Shown: piece after piece, positions 20,707 through 29,059 of the stretch
Position numbering within the stretch: position 1 is the stretch's first letter
Layout of the letters: each line of letters opens with the position of its first letter
NCBI GenBank assembly: GCA_012518215.1
Contig: JAAYSV010000043.1
Span: 1 to 58,353, forward strand
Length of the DNA: 58,353 bases
From: Bacillota bacterium
GTDB lineage: Bacteria > Bacillota > Dethiobacteria > DTU022 > PWGO01
Direction: 5' to 3'
Notes under the pieces: model-generated
Database searches by the model: none
What the model was told of the DNA's origin: nothing
The model's input: only the letters and a program-made list of their open reading frames with translations
Translations under genes and position numbers: made by a program

Positions 20707-21518
20707 GGCCAGATGTTATTGTTGCCATTTATGCTGCGCGGTGCGCAGAGTTCTTCCAGCAGGTTGCGCAGTGATTTCTCGTCGAGATAGCGGGTCAGCC
20801 TCCCCGCATAGGCCAGAGAAACGACCCCCGTTTCTTCCGAAACGATGATCACCACGGCATCCGTTTCCTCGGTAACGCCGATCGCTGCCCGATGCCTGGT
20901 TCCCAGTTCCTTGCTCAGGTTCGGCCTCTCGGTAAGGGGAAGATAGCATCCGGCGGCGACAACCTGATTCCCCCTGATGATTACCGCGCCATCGTGCAGC
21001 GGGCTCCGGGGGAAAAATATGTTGATCAGCAATTCTGCCGAAATGGTTCCTTCAACGCTTATGCCCGTCTCGATGTATTCCTTGAGCCCGGTTTCCATCT
21101 CCACCACTATCAACGCCCCGAAACGTTTTTTTACCAACACCGGAATGGCCTTTACAATCTCATTCAAGAAATGATCGAATTCCTTGGGCCCCCACGGAGA
21201 ACGTTGAAAAATCTTGCCACGTCCCAGTTGCTCCAGAGCCCTTCTCAACTCCGGTTGAAAGACAATGGGAATAGCGATCAGGCCAACGGTCATGGCCTGA
21301 CGGAGAATCCAGTTCAAAGTGTTCAATCCAAGTTTATCACTGAATACAGTGGCCAGGAGGAGCAACACCAATCCCTTTACAAGCTGTTCTGCCCTGGTAC
21401 CTTTGATCAGAAGGATGAGGCGGTAAAAAATGACAGTAATGATGAGTATATCAATGATATCCCGCCAGCCAAGATTAATTTGTTGCAATCCAGCAATGAT
21501 TCGTTCCAGTATCCACAA
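20691..21518 (-). CDS. cdaA: Diadenylate cyclase (c-di-AMP synthase) CdaA
   Basis: A 275-residue protein with three N-terminal membrane helices (about 15-100) and a cytoplasmic DAC domain. The catalytic motifs D176-G-A and R208-H-R are intact, so it should condense two ATP into c-di-AMP. This messenger controls potassium and osmolyte transport and cell-wall homeostasis. The start is TTG 21518, 8 nt after GAGGGG; no better start is in frame. It is the first gene of cdaA-cdaR-glmM-nagB and has its own strong promoter. Confidence 0.96.
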   Translation of the reverse strand: MWILERIIAGLQQINLGWRDIIDILIITVIFYRLILLIKGTRAEQLVKGLVLLLLATVFSDKLGLNTLNWILRQAMTVGLIAIPIVFQPELRRALEQLGRGKIFQRSPWGPKEFDHFLNEIVKAIPVLVKKRFGALIVVEMETGLKEYIETGISVEGTISAELLINIFFPRSPLHDGAVIIRGNQVVAAGCYLPLTERPNLSKELGTRHRAAIGVTEETDAVVIIVSEETGVVSLAYAGRLTRYLDEKSLRNLLEELCAPRSINGNNNIWPWRFS

Positions 21519-21555
21519 AAGAATGACCCCTCATCTATTTATCCCTCAATATTAG

Positions 21556-21584
21556 AATATAAAATGAAATATGCAATTTTGCAA
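21556..21584 (-). promoter_or_regulatory. Promoter of the cdaA-cdaR-glmM unit
   Basis: TTGCAA (21579-21584) and TATATT (21556-21561) are separated by 17 nt on the minus strand, with a leader of about 30 nt. Confidence 0.6.
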
Positions 21585-21703
21585 ACCCTATTTTTATCCC
21601 CGGGACAACAATATATTCGATATGTAAAATAAGTGTCTACAGTATGGATAGTTCTATTTTTTTCAATGAATACCTGCCCATCATTGCAAAGTCAACACAG
21701 GTA

Positions 21704-23071
21704 TCATTTATTGTTTTTCCAGAAGTCACGGGTCAACTTCATTATCAAGCCACCGAGAGAAATTACCCCGATCAGGTTGGGGATCGCCATGAACAGATTG
21801 AGGGTGTCGGCAGCAGCCCAGACGGATCGAAGCCCCCCCACGGAACCAATTACGATAAAAATTATCCATAGAAGCCGATAATAGAACTGGCCCCCCTTGA
21901 ACAGGTACTGGAAGCACTTTTCCCCGTAATAGGACCAGGAGACAAGGGTGGAAAAAGCAAAGAAAATCAATCCTATCGTTACAAGGGCACCTCCCCCGGG
22001 GATACCGCGGTTGAAGGCTTCCACAGTCATCGAAGCCCCTTCATGCGACGTGGTCCAGGCCCCGGTGACCAACAGGGCCAGCGCGGTGAAGGTGCAGACA
22101 ATGTGCGTATCGATGATCACTTCGATGATGCCCCACAACCCCTGCCTGGCCGGGTGGTCGGTAACCGCGGCCGCGTGAGCAATGGAAGCGCTCCCCAGTC
22201 CGGCCTCGTTGGTGAACACCCCCCTGGAGACACCGTAGCGCAGGGCATGCATTACTCCGGCGCCGGCAAATCCCCCCAGAGCGGCAGTACCAGTGAATGC
22301 ACCGCGAAAGATCAGGGAAAAAGCAGCGGGAATCTGGCGATAAAATACAGCCATGATTGCCAGGATGCTGCCAACATATAAAACCGACATGATGGGAACC
22401 AACCCGGCTGTGAAGGATCCGATTCTTCTGATGCCGCCGATGATTACCAGGGCAGTGATGACGGCCAGGACAACCCCGGAAACAATGGGCGGAACACCCG
22501 CTGTCGTCTCCAGAGCATCGGCCATCGAATTGACCTGGACCATGTTGCCGATGCCAAAGGCAGCGAGGGAACCGGCCAATGCAAACAAATAGGCCAGAAA
22601 ACGATTGTTGAGCCCGTGATCGAGCACATACATGGGGCCCCCGGAAATAGACCCCTGGCCGTCTCTATCCTCTTGCCGGTAATGTACAGCCAGGACAATC
22701 TCGGCATATTTGGTTATCGCACCCAGAAAACCGGAAAGCCACAACCAGAAGATGGCTCCCGGGCCGCCCATCGCGATTGCCGTGGCCACGCCGGCAATGT
22801 TTCCCGTGCCCACCGTGGCCGCAAGAGCCGTGGTCAGCGCCTGATAGGGGGGGATGTCCCCTTTCCCGTCGTATACCTTGCGCTCTCGCCTGGAGAAAAC
22901 TCTGTAAATGATGGCCGGCAGATAAATGATCTGAAAGAATCTGCTTCTGATGGTCAGATACAGGCCCGTGGCCAGAATGACCACGGCCAGGGGTATACCG
23001 CCGATCCATTTCAAGAAAATGCCTATATATTCAATCACCAGAAAAAACATATTATCACCCAGAACGATCAT
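21704..23071 (-). CDS. Sodium:alanine/glycine symporter (AGCS family)
   Basis: A 455-residue membrane protein with about eleven helices. It carries the AGCS signature V-G-T-G-N-I-A-G-V-A-T-A-I-A-M-G-G-P-G-A near residue 95, the F-T-N-E-A-G-L-G-S-A motif in the middle, and H-E-G-A-S late in the protein. The family takes up alanine or glycine with sodium. ATG 23071 and ATG 23050 are both possible starts; the first has GGAG unusually close. It appears monocistronic. An 11-bp palindrome (TACTATTAGTA, 23087-23097) just upstream could be regulatory. A hairpin with an imperfect ATACCTG stem follows the stop but lacks a T-run. Confidence 0.93.
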   Translation of the reverse strand: MIVLGDNMFFLVIEYIGIFLKWIGGIPLAVVILATGLYLTIRSRFFQIIYLPAIIYRVFSRRERKVYDGKGDIPPYQALTTALAATVGTGNIAGVATAIAMGGPGAIFWLWLSGFLGAITKYAEIVLAVHYRQEDRDGQGSISGGPMYVLDHGLNNRFLAYLFALAGSLAAFGIGNMVQVNSMADALETTAGVPPIVSGVVLAVITALVIIGGIRRIGSFTAGLVPIMSVLYVGSILAIMAVFYRQIPAAFSLIFRGAFTGTAALGGFAGAGVMHALRYGVSRGVFTNEAGLGSASIAHAAAVTDHPARQGLWGIIEVIIDTHIVCTFTALALLVTGAWTTSHEGASMTVEAFNRGIPGGGALVTIGLIFFAFSTLVSWSYYGEKCFQYLFKGGQFYYRLLWIIFIVIGSVGGLRSVWAAADTLNLFMAIPNLIGVISLGGLIMKLTRDFWKNNK

Positions 23072-23136
23072 CGCTCCTTGATCCAGTACTATTAGTATTG
23101 ATAACAGGCGATTAATAATTCCCTCCGGGGGAAATG

Positions 23137-24153
23137 TCAGGCGGAGTTTTTCCCGTAAAGAGGTAGATGCAGTCCGCAGTTATTGCATCTTTCTTCATCC
23201 ATGCCCACCAGCAAGGTACGATAGCCTCTTCGTCTGATAAGAAGGTTTTGACAGCGCGGACAGATAGTGTCGGAATACCCATCGCTTTCCGGGACATTGC
23301 CGACGTAAACATAGTTCAATTTCTCCCGTGCCAGATTTCTGGCCTGCTCCAGGGTTTCCAGCGGCGTCGGTGGAAGCGGCAATTGATAATGCGGAAAATA
23401 TCTGGAAAGATGAAGGGGGATGTCGGGATCGAGCCCGGCCAACCAGGAAGCCAATGATACCATCTCGTCCGCTGTATCATTGAGAGTGGGGATAATCAGG
23501 GTCGTAACCTCCAGATGAAAGCGGGAAACAGAGTATTCGATGGTCTTCTTCACCGCCTCCAGTGAGCCATCACAGTAACGTCGATAAAAATCATCGTTGA
23601 AGCTCTTCAAATCGATATTCAAGGCGTCGATAAAAGGAGATAATTCCTTCAAAGCTTCGTGGGAGATAAAACCGTTTGTAACCAGCACGTTTCTGAAACC
23701 ATGATCTTTGATTATTTTGGCAGTATCATGAACATACTCGTACCAGATCGTGGGTTCGTTGTAGGTATAGGCCACCCCTATGGAATCCTTGAAGTCTTTG
23801 TTGAGGTGATCGAGGATATCCGCAGGTTTCAAAATATCGGCGCCACCCCCGGAAACATCCCCATGCGCCAGAGTCCAGTTCTGACAGAAACGACAGCGGA
23901 AATTGCATCCCCATGTACCTATGGAAAGAATTTTCCGCCCGGGATAGAAATGATAGAGCGGTTTCTTTTCAATGGGATCATCAGCAATGGAAGCACAGAG
24001 CCCGTAGTTGAGAGTGTAAAGTTCCCCTTCCATTACCTGCCGCACGCCGCAGATCCCCTTTTTACCCTCCTTGATCAGACAACCATGGGGGCAGAGGCGG
24101 CAACGGACATGATCCCCCTGACGTGTATAAAATCGCGCTCTTTCAAGTTTCAG
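23137..24153 (-). CDS. AmmeMemoRadiSam-type radical SAM enzyme (non-standard start codon)
   Basis: The radical SAM cluster motif is C-N-F-R-C-R-F-C (Cys83, Cys87, Cys90 in the extended frame). The family's N-terminal cysteine region C-R-L-C-P-H-G-C ... G-I-C-G-V-R and a C-terminal zinc-ribbon-like pair C-P-R-C / C-N-N-C are also present. The first standard start (GTG 24045) would cut off the conserved N-terminus. Reading upstream in frame gives a clean family-like beginning from CTG 24151-24153, with AAAGGGG about 10 nt before it, and no ATG, GTG or TTG is available. The protein is then 338 residues. It belongs to the PflA-like branch that co-occurs with AMMECR1 and MEMO-like proteins; the reaction is unknown. 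The AMMECR1 fusion gene lies immediately upstream on the same strand. Confidence 0.88.
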   Translation of the reverse strand: MKLERARFYTRQGDHVRCRLCPHGCLIKEGKKGICGVRQVMEGELYTLNYGLCASIADDPIEKKPLYHFYPGRKILSIGTWGCNFRCRFCQNWTLAHGDVSGGGADILKPADILDHLNKDFKDSIGVAYTYNEPTIWYEYVHDTAKIIKDHGFRNVLVTNGFISHEALKELSPFIDALNIDLKSFNDDFYRRYCDGSLEAVKKTIEYSVSRFHLEVTTLIIPTLNDTADEMVSLASWLAGLDPDIPLHLSRYFPHYQLPLPPTPLETLEQARNLAREKLNYVYVGNVPESDGYSDTICPRCQNLLIRRRGYRTLLVGMDEERCNNCGLHLPLYGKNSA

Positions 24154-24270
24154 TGTTGTTATGCCCCTTTCCCTTTTTTTACATCAAAACTGACGGTTCA
24201 CGGCCCAAATAGCCCTGCATGGGCAAACCTGTGGACTCCCGAACGGAACATTGACGGAAAGCCCAAACCT

Positions 24271-25623
24271 TTACTCCGGATAGCGGGTAACCGTGAAGCG
24301 AAAGATTTCATAAGGTTGTTTTGGCGATATCCTTGCTTTCTGCAAAGCGATGTTGAGCTGGTCCTGAACGGTATTTACCCCTTCAAGGTCCGGCAGGAGC
24401 AATCCGCTCCGGGGGCCATGACGCACCACAACCCCGTATTTTCGGGGATCAAGTTCCGACGGATCGCTCACCGGTTCCAGCATGGAAAGCACATCAACCG
24501 AAATATCGATTTCCTTCAGTTCACGGGGATGAAGCTGCGGGAAACGCGGATCCTTGAAACCGGCGCTGATGGCATTGTTGATCGTCTCCCCGGCAATGTT
24601 TTCATGTGTCGGTTCGATGGTCCCTATACATCCACGCAACTGCCCCCTCCTTTTCAAAGTAACAAAAACACCACCGGCAAATTCCACCAACTCAGGAGGG
24701 AGGTCCTCATCGGGAACGATCACTTCTCCCCGCTCCAGGAAACCCTCGATGCTCCGGCGGGCCAGGGAAGTGATTGCTTTGCGGACACCATCCGGGTCCC
24801 TTTCCGGGTTGAGCGAAGCCACCATGTATCCCACTCCGAATGGGCCTTCATATGATAATATTTCCGGAGCAATATCCAGGCCGTAAAGAAACCCAAGGGA
24901 CATGACTATGGAACGCAAAGCACACTCGCCTGCATCCTCCACCAGTGTCTGGTCCATATTCAATATCTCATCGATCCGGTTATCAGAAAGAAGCTTGATC
25001 AGAAGATCGTCGTATTCCTGTCCTCGCGGGCTGTACCCGGCCGGTGCACCCCGGAGCAGGCGGTGAGAAAGGTCGCCACTGGCAACAATCGCCGTCTTCA
25101 AACCCCGGCGGGCGGCCGCCCTGCGTATGACCTTTCCAAAAGCATACGTTTTTTCATAGGGAAGCAATCCGTAAGTGATGATCAAACCGGGTAGATCCAC
25201 CCCCTGCTTTTCAAAATAGTGCAGGGGAACGGCAGCCCCGTGATCCAGTTCGGAAACAACAACTTCCAACGGAATATTGGCCTTCTGCGCCCCTTCTTCC
25301 AGATAGCTGCGCAATTCAACATCATTGCGAAAGGTCAGCTTGACATCCCCGGCACCGAATTTCCCAAAATCACCCGTTACAACATCCCCGCCGCTCACGG
25401 ATATCGCATCCCTGAAAAGTGGCCCATGCGGGGTAATAATGATCAGCAGTTCGGCGCCCGAGTTGGCCAGGCGATAACCAAGCTCCCTCATGGCCCCTGA
25501 CGTCTTCACCACCTTGACCAGTTCACCTTTCCCCACTTCCGGAACAAGAAGCGGAGGATGTGGCACGATACCTCCAAATACTACCCCATGGGATCCCTCC
25601 TCGTTTTCTCGCGTTGACATCAT
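24271..25623 (-). CDS. Fusion of MEMO/LigB-type dioxygenase-like domain and AMMECR1 domain
   Basis: About 450 residues in two domains. Residues 15-260 match the class III extradiol dioxygenase / MEMO-like fold, with G-I-V-P-H-P-P-L-L-V-P-E and a later S-E-L-D-H-G-A motif holding metal-binding His positions. Residues about 275-450 are an AMMECR1 domain with the hallmark L-R-G-C-I-G-T-I-E-P. The radical SAM partner lies just downstream. Together they form an AmmeMemoRadiSam set, widespread in anaerobes and archaea and of unknown function, proposed to modify a protein or small molecule. ATG 25623 is chosen over the TTG four codons upstream. The ribosome site is weak. Confidence 0.9.
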   Translation of the reverse strand: MMSTRENEEGSHGVVFGGIVPHPPLLVPEVGKGELVKVVKTSGAMRELGYRLANSGAELLIIITPHGPLFRDAISVSGGDVVTGDFGKFGAGDVKLTFRNDVELRSYLEEGAQKANIPLEVVVSELDHGAAVPLHYFEKQGVDLPGLIITYGLLPYEKTYAFGKVIRRAAARRGLKTAIVASGDLSHRLLRGAPAGYSPRGQEYDDLLIKLLSDNRIDEILNMDQTLVEDAGECALRSIVMSLGFLYGLDIAPEILSYEGPFGVGYMVASLNPERDPDGVRKAITSLARRSIEGFLERGEVIVPDEDLPPELVEFAGGVFVTLKRRGQLRGCIGTIEPTHENIAGETINNAISAGFKDPRFPQLHPRELKEIDISVDVLSMLEPVSDPSELDPRKYGVVVRHGPRSGLLLPDLEGVNTVQDQLNIALQKARISPKQPYEIFRFTVTRYPE

Positions 25624-25734
25624 TGCATCTTGCAACCAGTTGCGCTTTCTCGAAACACCCCGTGTACTCCATCAAAACAGAAAACGCAGCCTGGCAACAT
25701 GAAAAGCCATTCTATATTCTTCCATGTTGCTTTT

Positions 25735-25762
25735 ATTCTATCATCTGCGGCTTTTTTTTCAA
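25735..25762 (-). promoter_or_regulatory. Candidate promoter of the AmmeMemoRadiSam genes
   Basis: TTGAAA (25757-25762) and TAGAAT (25735-25740) are 16 nt apart on the minus strand. The roughly 100-nt leader then contains an 8-bp hairpin (25694-25701 with 25723-25730). Confidence 0.4.
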
Positions 25763-25822
25763 CCATTGCCCCGGGGAGGATGGCAAAACCTATCAACTCC
25801 TTGCTTTTATTCATGATGGGGC

Positions 25823-25847
25823 CGGATACGGGTGGTATCCGTTTTTT
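25823..25847 (+). terminator. Terminator-like hairpin on the plus strand with no obvious gene
   Basis: A perfect 7-bp stem CGGATAC/GTATCCG (25823-25829, 25835-25841) with a 5-nt loop is followed by six T residues. No plus-strand gene precedes it. It may end an unannotated short or antisense transcript, or be fortuitous. Confidence 0.4.
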
Positions 25848-26050
25848 CCCGGATGCTTCTGCTGTATCCTGACAAAACACTCTTTCAATGATGGAAAACG
25901 AGGCATATCCTGGGCTTTCGTTGGGGAAATGAAGTGGAAAAATAAACTGCAGGGGCATTTCAGGTTCATCGCTGTCATTTTCAGAACCACATCGCTCCGG
26001 GGGTTCCGGCCCTTGCCCGGGAGGCCAAAGTGAGGGCATTGGCACCGGGG

Positions 26051-26755
26051 TCACTTCTCCTTGAAGTAACGAAATACCCCTTTGGAGATGGCCAGAGCCA
26101 CTTTTTTCTGATACTCCGGATCCAGAAGAAGTTTGATTTCTTCCGGGTTGGAAATGAAACCCACCTCGATGATAACTGCAGGAACGGGGGAACGTTCCAG
26201 GATAAAATATGCCCCCTCATGCGCCTCACGGTCGGTATTCTGCAACCCGGCAACCAGTTCTTCCTGTATCACCTCTGCCAGGCGTTTACTTTCTTCATCA
26301 TTCTTGTAAAAAGTCTGACTTCCCGACCACACCGGTGACTCCATCCAGTTTGCGTGGATACTGATCAAGATATCGGCATCCGATCTGGCAATGATTTTCA
26401 ACCGATTGGACAATTCTCTTCTCTTTCTTGAATCGGCGGGAAGTTCAAGCAGATCCTCATCGTCTTCCCTGGTCATCACCACTTTGGCCCCTTTTTTACC
26501 CAGTATCAGCTCGATATGACGCGATATCTCCAGCACGATATCTTTTTCGTAGATGTCACCTCTTGTGGCTCCGGGATCGTACCCCCCATGTCCCGGGTCT
26601 ATAACCACGCCGTACCCGAGCAGGGGAAAAGAAAAAACAGTCTCCCGTGATGTATACAGGTAAGTGGAATAGATGATGGCCCCGATAAGGATCAACGTCA
26701 GTACTGTTGACACTGTTATGATCCTGATGTCGCGCCGACAATAAAAAATATGCAT
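26051..26755 (-). CDS. cwlD: N-acetylmuramoyl-L-alanine amidase, CwlD-like
   Basis: A 234-residue protein with an N-terminal membrane anchor (about residues 11-32) followed by one amidase_3 domain. The zinc site is visible: D-P-G-H-G-G-Y-D with His56, Glu70, and S-I-H-A-N; the catalytic Glu lies in E-V-G-F-I-S-N. The length and lack of cell-wall-binding repeats match CwlD. With PdaA, CwlD makes muramic-delta-lactam in the spore cortex, so this is evidence for a sporulating host. In Bacillus cwlD lies near rplM-rpsI; here it is about 13 kb away, with addAB and the McrBC islet in between. Confidence 0.88.
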   Translation of the reverse strand: MHIFYCRRDIRIITVSTVLTLILIGAIIYSTYLYTSRETVFSFPLLGYGVVIDPGHGGYDPGATRGDIYEKDIVLEISRHIELILGKKGAKVVMTREDDEDLLELPADSRKRRELSNRLKIIARSDADILISIHANWMESPVWSGSQTFYKNDEESKRLAEVIQEELVAGLQNTDREAHEGAYFILERSPVPAVIIEVGFISNPEEIKLLLDPEYQKKVALAISKGVFRYFKEK

Positions 26756-26860
26756 ATATCCTCGTTCTCCTTTACCATATTAAAAAAATATGGCAGTTGA
26801 ACAGGGAATATGCCATCAGCAAAATTTTTAATGATGATCTTCACCATGGAATACGCTTTC

Positions 26861-26889
26861 TTGTTAGGCCACACGAATTCAGATACAAT
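26861..26889 (+). promoter_or_regulatory. Promoter of the chromate-type transporter genes
   Basis: TTGTTA (26861-26866) and TACAAT (26884-26889) have 17-nt spacing, giving a leader of about 37 nt before ATG 26933. Confidence 0.55.
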
Positions 26890-26932
26890 CATTATGGCAA
26901 TCTTTTTGAAATCTGTGATCAGGGGTCCGAAC

Positions 26933-27511
26933 ATGGAAAACAATCATTCCCTTTCCGAAGAAGAACGGGTTACTTACTTGAAGATATTCATGGTGTTTTT
27001 GAAAATCGGGGCATTAACATTCGGCGGCGGATATGTAATGATACCTTTGATCCGGGAAGAGCTGGTCATCAGAAGGTCCTGGCTGAAGCCCCGGGAATTT
27101 TACGATATCATGGCCCTGATCCAGGGACTTCCCGGCCCACTGGCCTTGAATACGGCCATAACAGCCGGAAAGAAATTGGCCGGCAACAAAGGCAGCCTTC
27201 TGGCCTCGGCGGGAGTGATACTGCCCTCGTTTTTGCTTATCTTGCTCATCGCCGCTTATTTCATGCCCCTGATACAGAACACTCACCATGCAACGGCTGC
27301 TTTTTATGGAATCAGACCGGCGGTAACGGCCCTCATTGTCACGGCATGCATCAATATTGGCCGGGACATGCTCCGTGGCAAGGCAGCATTTGTCATTCTG
27401 GCAGCCCTTCTGGTCATGGGGTTGTGGCTACACCTGCACCCCCTTGCCCTCCTCCTGATCGGTGGCCTGAGTGGATGGCTCCACTATAAAAAGAAAGGAG
27501 AACCATCATAA
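26933..27511 (+). CDS. Chromate-transporter (CHR) family protein, first half
   Basis: A 192-residue membrane protein starting at ATG 26933, 7 nt after AGGGG; longer upstream frames lack a ribosome site. It has the CHR motif F-L-K-I-G-A-L-T-F-G-G-G-Y-V-M-I-P and the Q-G-L-P-G-P-L-A-L-N-T-A segment. It is a short CHR protein, one six-helix half. Such halves work as pairs in Gram-positive bacteria. The second half lies 2 nt downstream. Whether the pair exports chromate or another anion is unknown. Confidence 0.9.
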   Translation: MENNHSLSEEERVTYLKIFMVFLKIGALTFGGGYVMIPLIREELVIRRSWLKPREFYDIMALIQGLPGPLALNTAITAGKKLAGNKGSLLASAGVILPSFLLILLIAAYFMPLIQNTHHATAAFYGIRPAVTALIVTACINIGRDMLRGKAAFVILAALLVMGLWLHLHPLALLLIGGLSGWLHYKKKGEPS

Positions 27512-27512
27512 C

Positions 27513-28043
27513 ATGCCCTGGGAAACAATCCCCCGGCTTCTCTGGTCCTTCATCAAAATCGGCCTCTTCAGTTTTGGAGGGGGCTATGCCATGCTGCCCC
27601 TCGTGGAAATGGAGGTGATTGAAAAAGGTTGGCTGTCGGCACAGGAATTCGTTGATATAATTGCCATTGCGGAGATGACCCCGGGCACCATAGCCATAAA
27701 CACGGCCACCTTTACCGGCTATCGTATAGCCGGTTTACCCGGCGCTATCACGGCCACCATCGGGGTGATCCTCCCCTCGTTGATAATCGGTTTTATCTTT
27801 GCAGACCTGCTTTTGAAGTTCAGGGACAATCCCACAAGTGTTTCCATATTCAAAGGATTGAGGCCGGCATTCATCGCCCTCATCATCATGGCATCATTGT
27901 TCATTGCCAGAAACTCCCTGGTGGATATGACCACTGTTATGATTTTTGCTGTTCTGCTCGGGGTGGGCCTTCTGCGCAGAACGAATCCTTTTTACATCAT
28001 CATTATCGGGGCAATCCTGGGGTTGATCCTGTACCCATCGTAG
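27513..28043 (+). CDS. Chromate-transporter (CHR) family protein, second half
   Basis: A 176-residue partner of the preceding gene, starting at ATG 27513 about 11 nt after AGGAG at the end of the first gene. It repeats the CHR features: F-I-K-I-G-L-F-S-F-G-G-G-Y-A-M-L-P and the E-M-T-P-G-T-I-A-I-N-T-A-T-F segment. The two halves face opposite ways in characterised pairs, so both are needed for one transporter. This arrangement is standard for short CHR proteins and is not a split gene. Confidence 0.9.
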   Translation: MPWETIPRLLWSFIKIGLFSFGGGYAMLPLVEMEVIEKGWLSAQEFVDIIAIAEMTPGTIAINTATFTGYRIAGLPGAITATIGVILPSLIIGFIFADLLLKFRDNPTSVSIFKGLRPAFIALIIMASLFIARNSLVDMTTVMIFAVLLGVGLLRRTNPFYIIIIGAILGLILYPS

Positions 28044-28093
28044 TATTGATTCGTACCGCTACCCGGGGCATATATATTATCTTGCAGTTCCGA

Positions 28094-28828
28094 TTATTCT
28101 TTCAATGCACTCAATATCGAGCGCAGCCTTTCGCGATAACCCGCATTTTCAATGATTGTTCCTGTAACCACTATATCCGCTCCTGCCTGTCGCATTCTCC
28201 GTGCATCAATGGCCGTACGTACCCCCCCGCCAACAATGAGGGGAACCCTTATTTCTCTCTTGACTGCCCTGATCATATTGGCGGGAATCGGTTGTGAAGC
28301 CCCGTTACCGGCCTCCAGGAAAACATATCTCATCCCCATGTACTCGGCGGTGAGGGCGTAATCGATTGCTCTCCAGCGGTTGTCACGCGGGACCAGTTCC
28401 GCCTCTCCGATCTCTCCGGTTTTCATACCTGGTTCGATAACAATGTAACCTACAGGTATTACCTCCATATCCATCTTCTTCAGCAAAAAAGAAGCTTTGG
28501 TGTGGGCACCGGTGATAAAATATGGATTGCGGGAATTTATCATGCTAAGAAAAAGGATAGCATCAAAGCCAAAACCCAACGCTTCCGATCCGGAAGGAAA
28601 ATAGACAACCGGTATCTTCACTTTTTGCTTTATGGCCGCGGTGGTTTCCACCAGGCTTCGTTGGGTTACCCCCTTGCTACCTGCCACGAAGATCAGATCG
28701 CTGCCTACCTCCTGAGCAGTATAAGCCAGCCGGGCAGCCACTTCCGAAACCTGCCGCAGGGGATCGATCAAGGTAATATGCACGGTCCCCTTATCCAGTT
28801 TCTTGCTTACATAATCGTCAATAGTCAT
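28094..28828 (-). CDS. Geranylgeranylglyceryl phosphate synthase family protein (group II)
   Basis: A 244-residue TIM-barrel protein. H-I-T-L-I-D-P at the start, the V-A-G-S-K-G-V-T loop, S-M-I-N-S-R-N-P-Y, V-F-L-E-A-G-N-G-A-S-Q-P and V-G-G-G-V-R at the phosphate site all match the GGGP synthase family. The pattern is closer to the archaeal and Bacteroidetes group II enzymes than to PcrB of Bacillus. The enzyme joins a polyprenyl diphosphate to sn-glycerol-1-phosphate, the first ether-lipid step. No glycerol-1-phosphate dehydrogenase is nearby. The gene is monocistronic with its own promoter and converges on the transporter pair. The product chain length cannot be inferred. Confidence 0.88.
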   Translation of the reverse strand: MTIDDYVSKKLDKGTVHITLIDPLRQVSEVAARLAYTAQEVGSDLIFVAGSKGVTQRSLVETTAAIKQKVKIPVVYFPSGSEALGFGFDAILFLSMINSRNPYFITGAHTKASFLLKKMDMEVIPVGYIVIEPGMKTGEIGEAELVPRDNRWRAIDYALTAEYMGMRYVFLEAGNGASQPIPANMIRAVKREIRVPLIVGGGVRTAIDARRMRQAGADIVVTGTIIENAGYRERLRSILSALKE

Positions 28829-28882
28829 GTGAATATCCCACTTTTAAATTGATAGTTCAAAAAATGGCGGTTGCTAATTTTT

Positions 28883-28911
28883 ATTATAGTCAAGAAACAT
28901 GCGTTTGACAA
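28883..28911 (-). promoter_or_regulatory. Promoter of the GGGP synthase gene
   Basis: TTGTCA (28906-28911) and a perfect TATAAT (28883-28888) have 17-nt spacing on the minus strand, about 50 nt before the start codon. Confidence 0.6.
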
Positions 28912-29059
28912 CTGCTAACATTTCCCTTATTTAAATATTTCAAAACAATTCAAAGCTCCCACAAGAGTCAATCAAGTGTGACAAGCCCATGGGTACCTGC
29001 AAAATAACATTATGCCGGGGGATGTTTTAATAGAACGTTGGACAAATACCCAATTTGCA

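Larger units (their letters stand above)
25624..26050. other. Intergenic region, 427 bp, with hairpins but no gene
   Basis: The only structures seen are the minus-strand promoter at 25735-25762, the GCAACATG/CATGTTGC hairpin (25694-25730) and a plus-strand terminator-like hairpin (25823-25847). Reading frames on both strands here have no ribosome site and no protein-like composition. Confidence 0.5.

Noticed and set aside
21662-21714. ATACCTG hairpin after the AGCS symporter as a terminator
   Set aside because: The stem has a bulge and no T-run follows on the transcribed strand; not strong enough to list as a feature.
25620-26054. A 144-codon minus-strand frame between cwlD and the AMMECR1 gene
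   Set aside because: It starts inside the end of cwlD without a ribosome site and its composition is not protein-like; the region also holds promoter and hairpin elements.
26933-28043. Two adjacent CHR-family genes considered as one gene broken in two
   Set aside because: Each half has its own start and ribosome site and a complete six-helix pattern; paired short CHR genes are the normal Gram-positive form.
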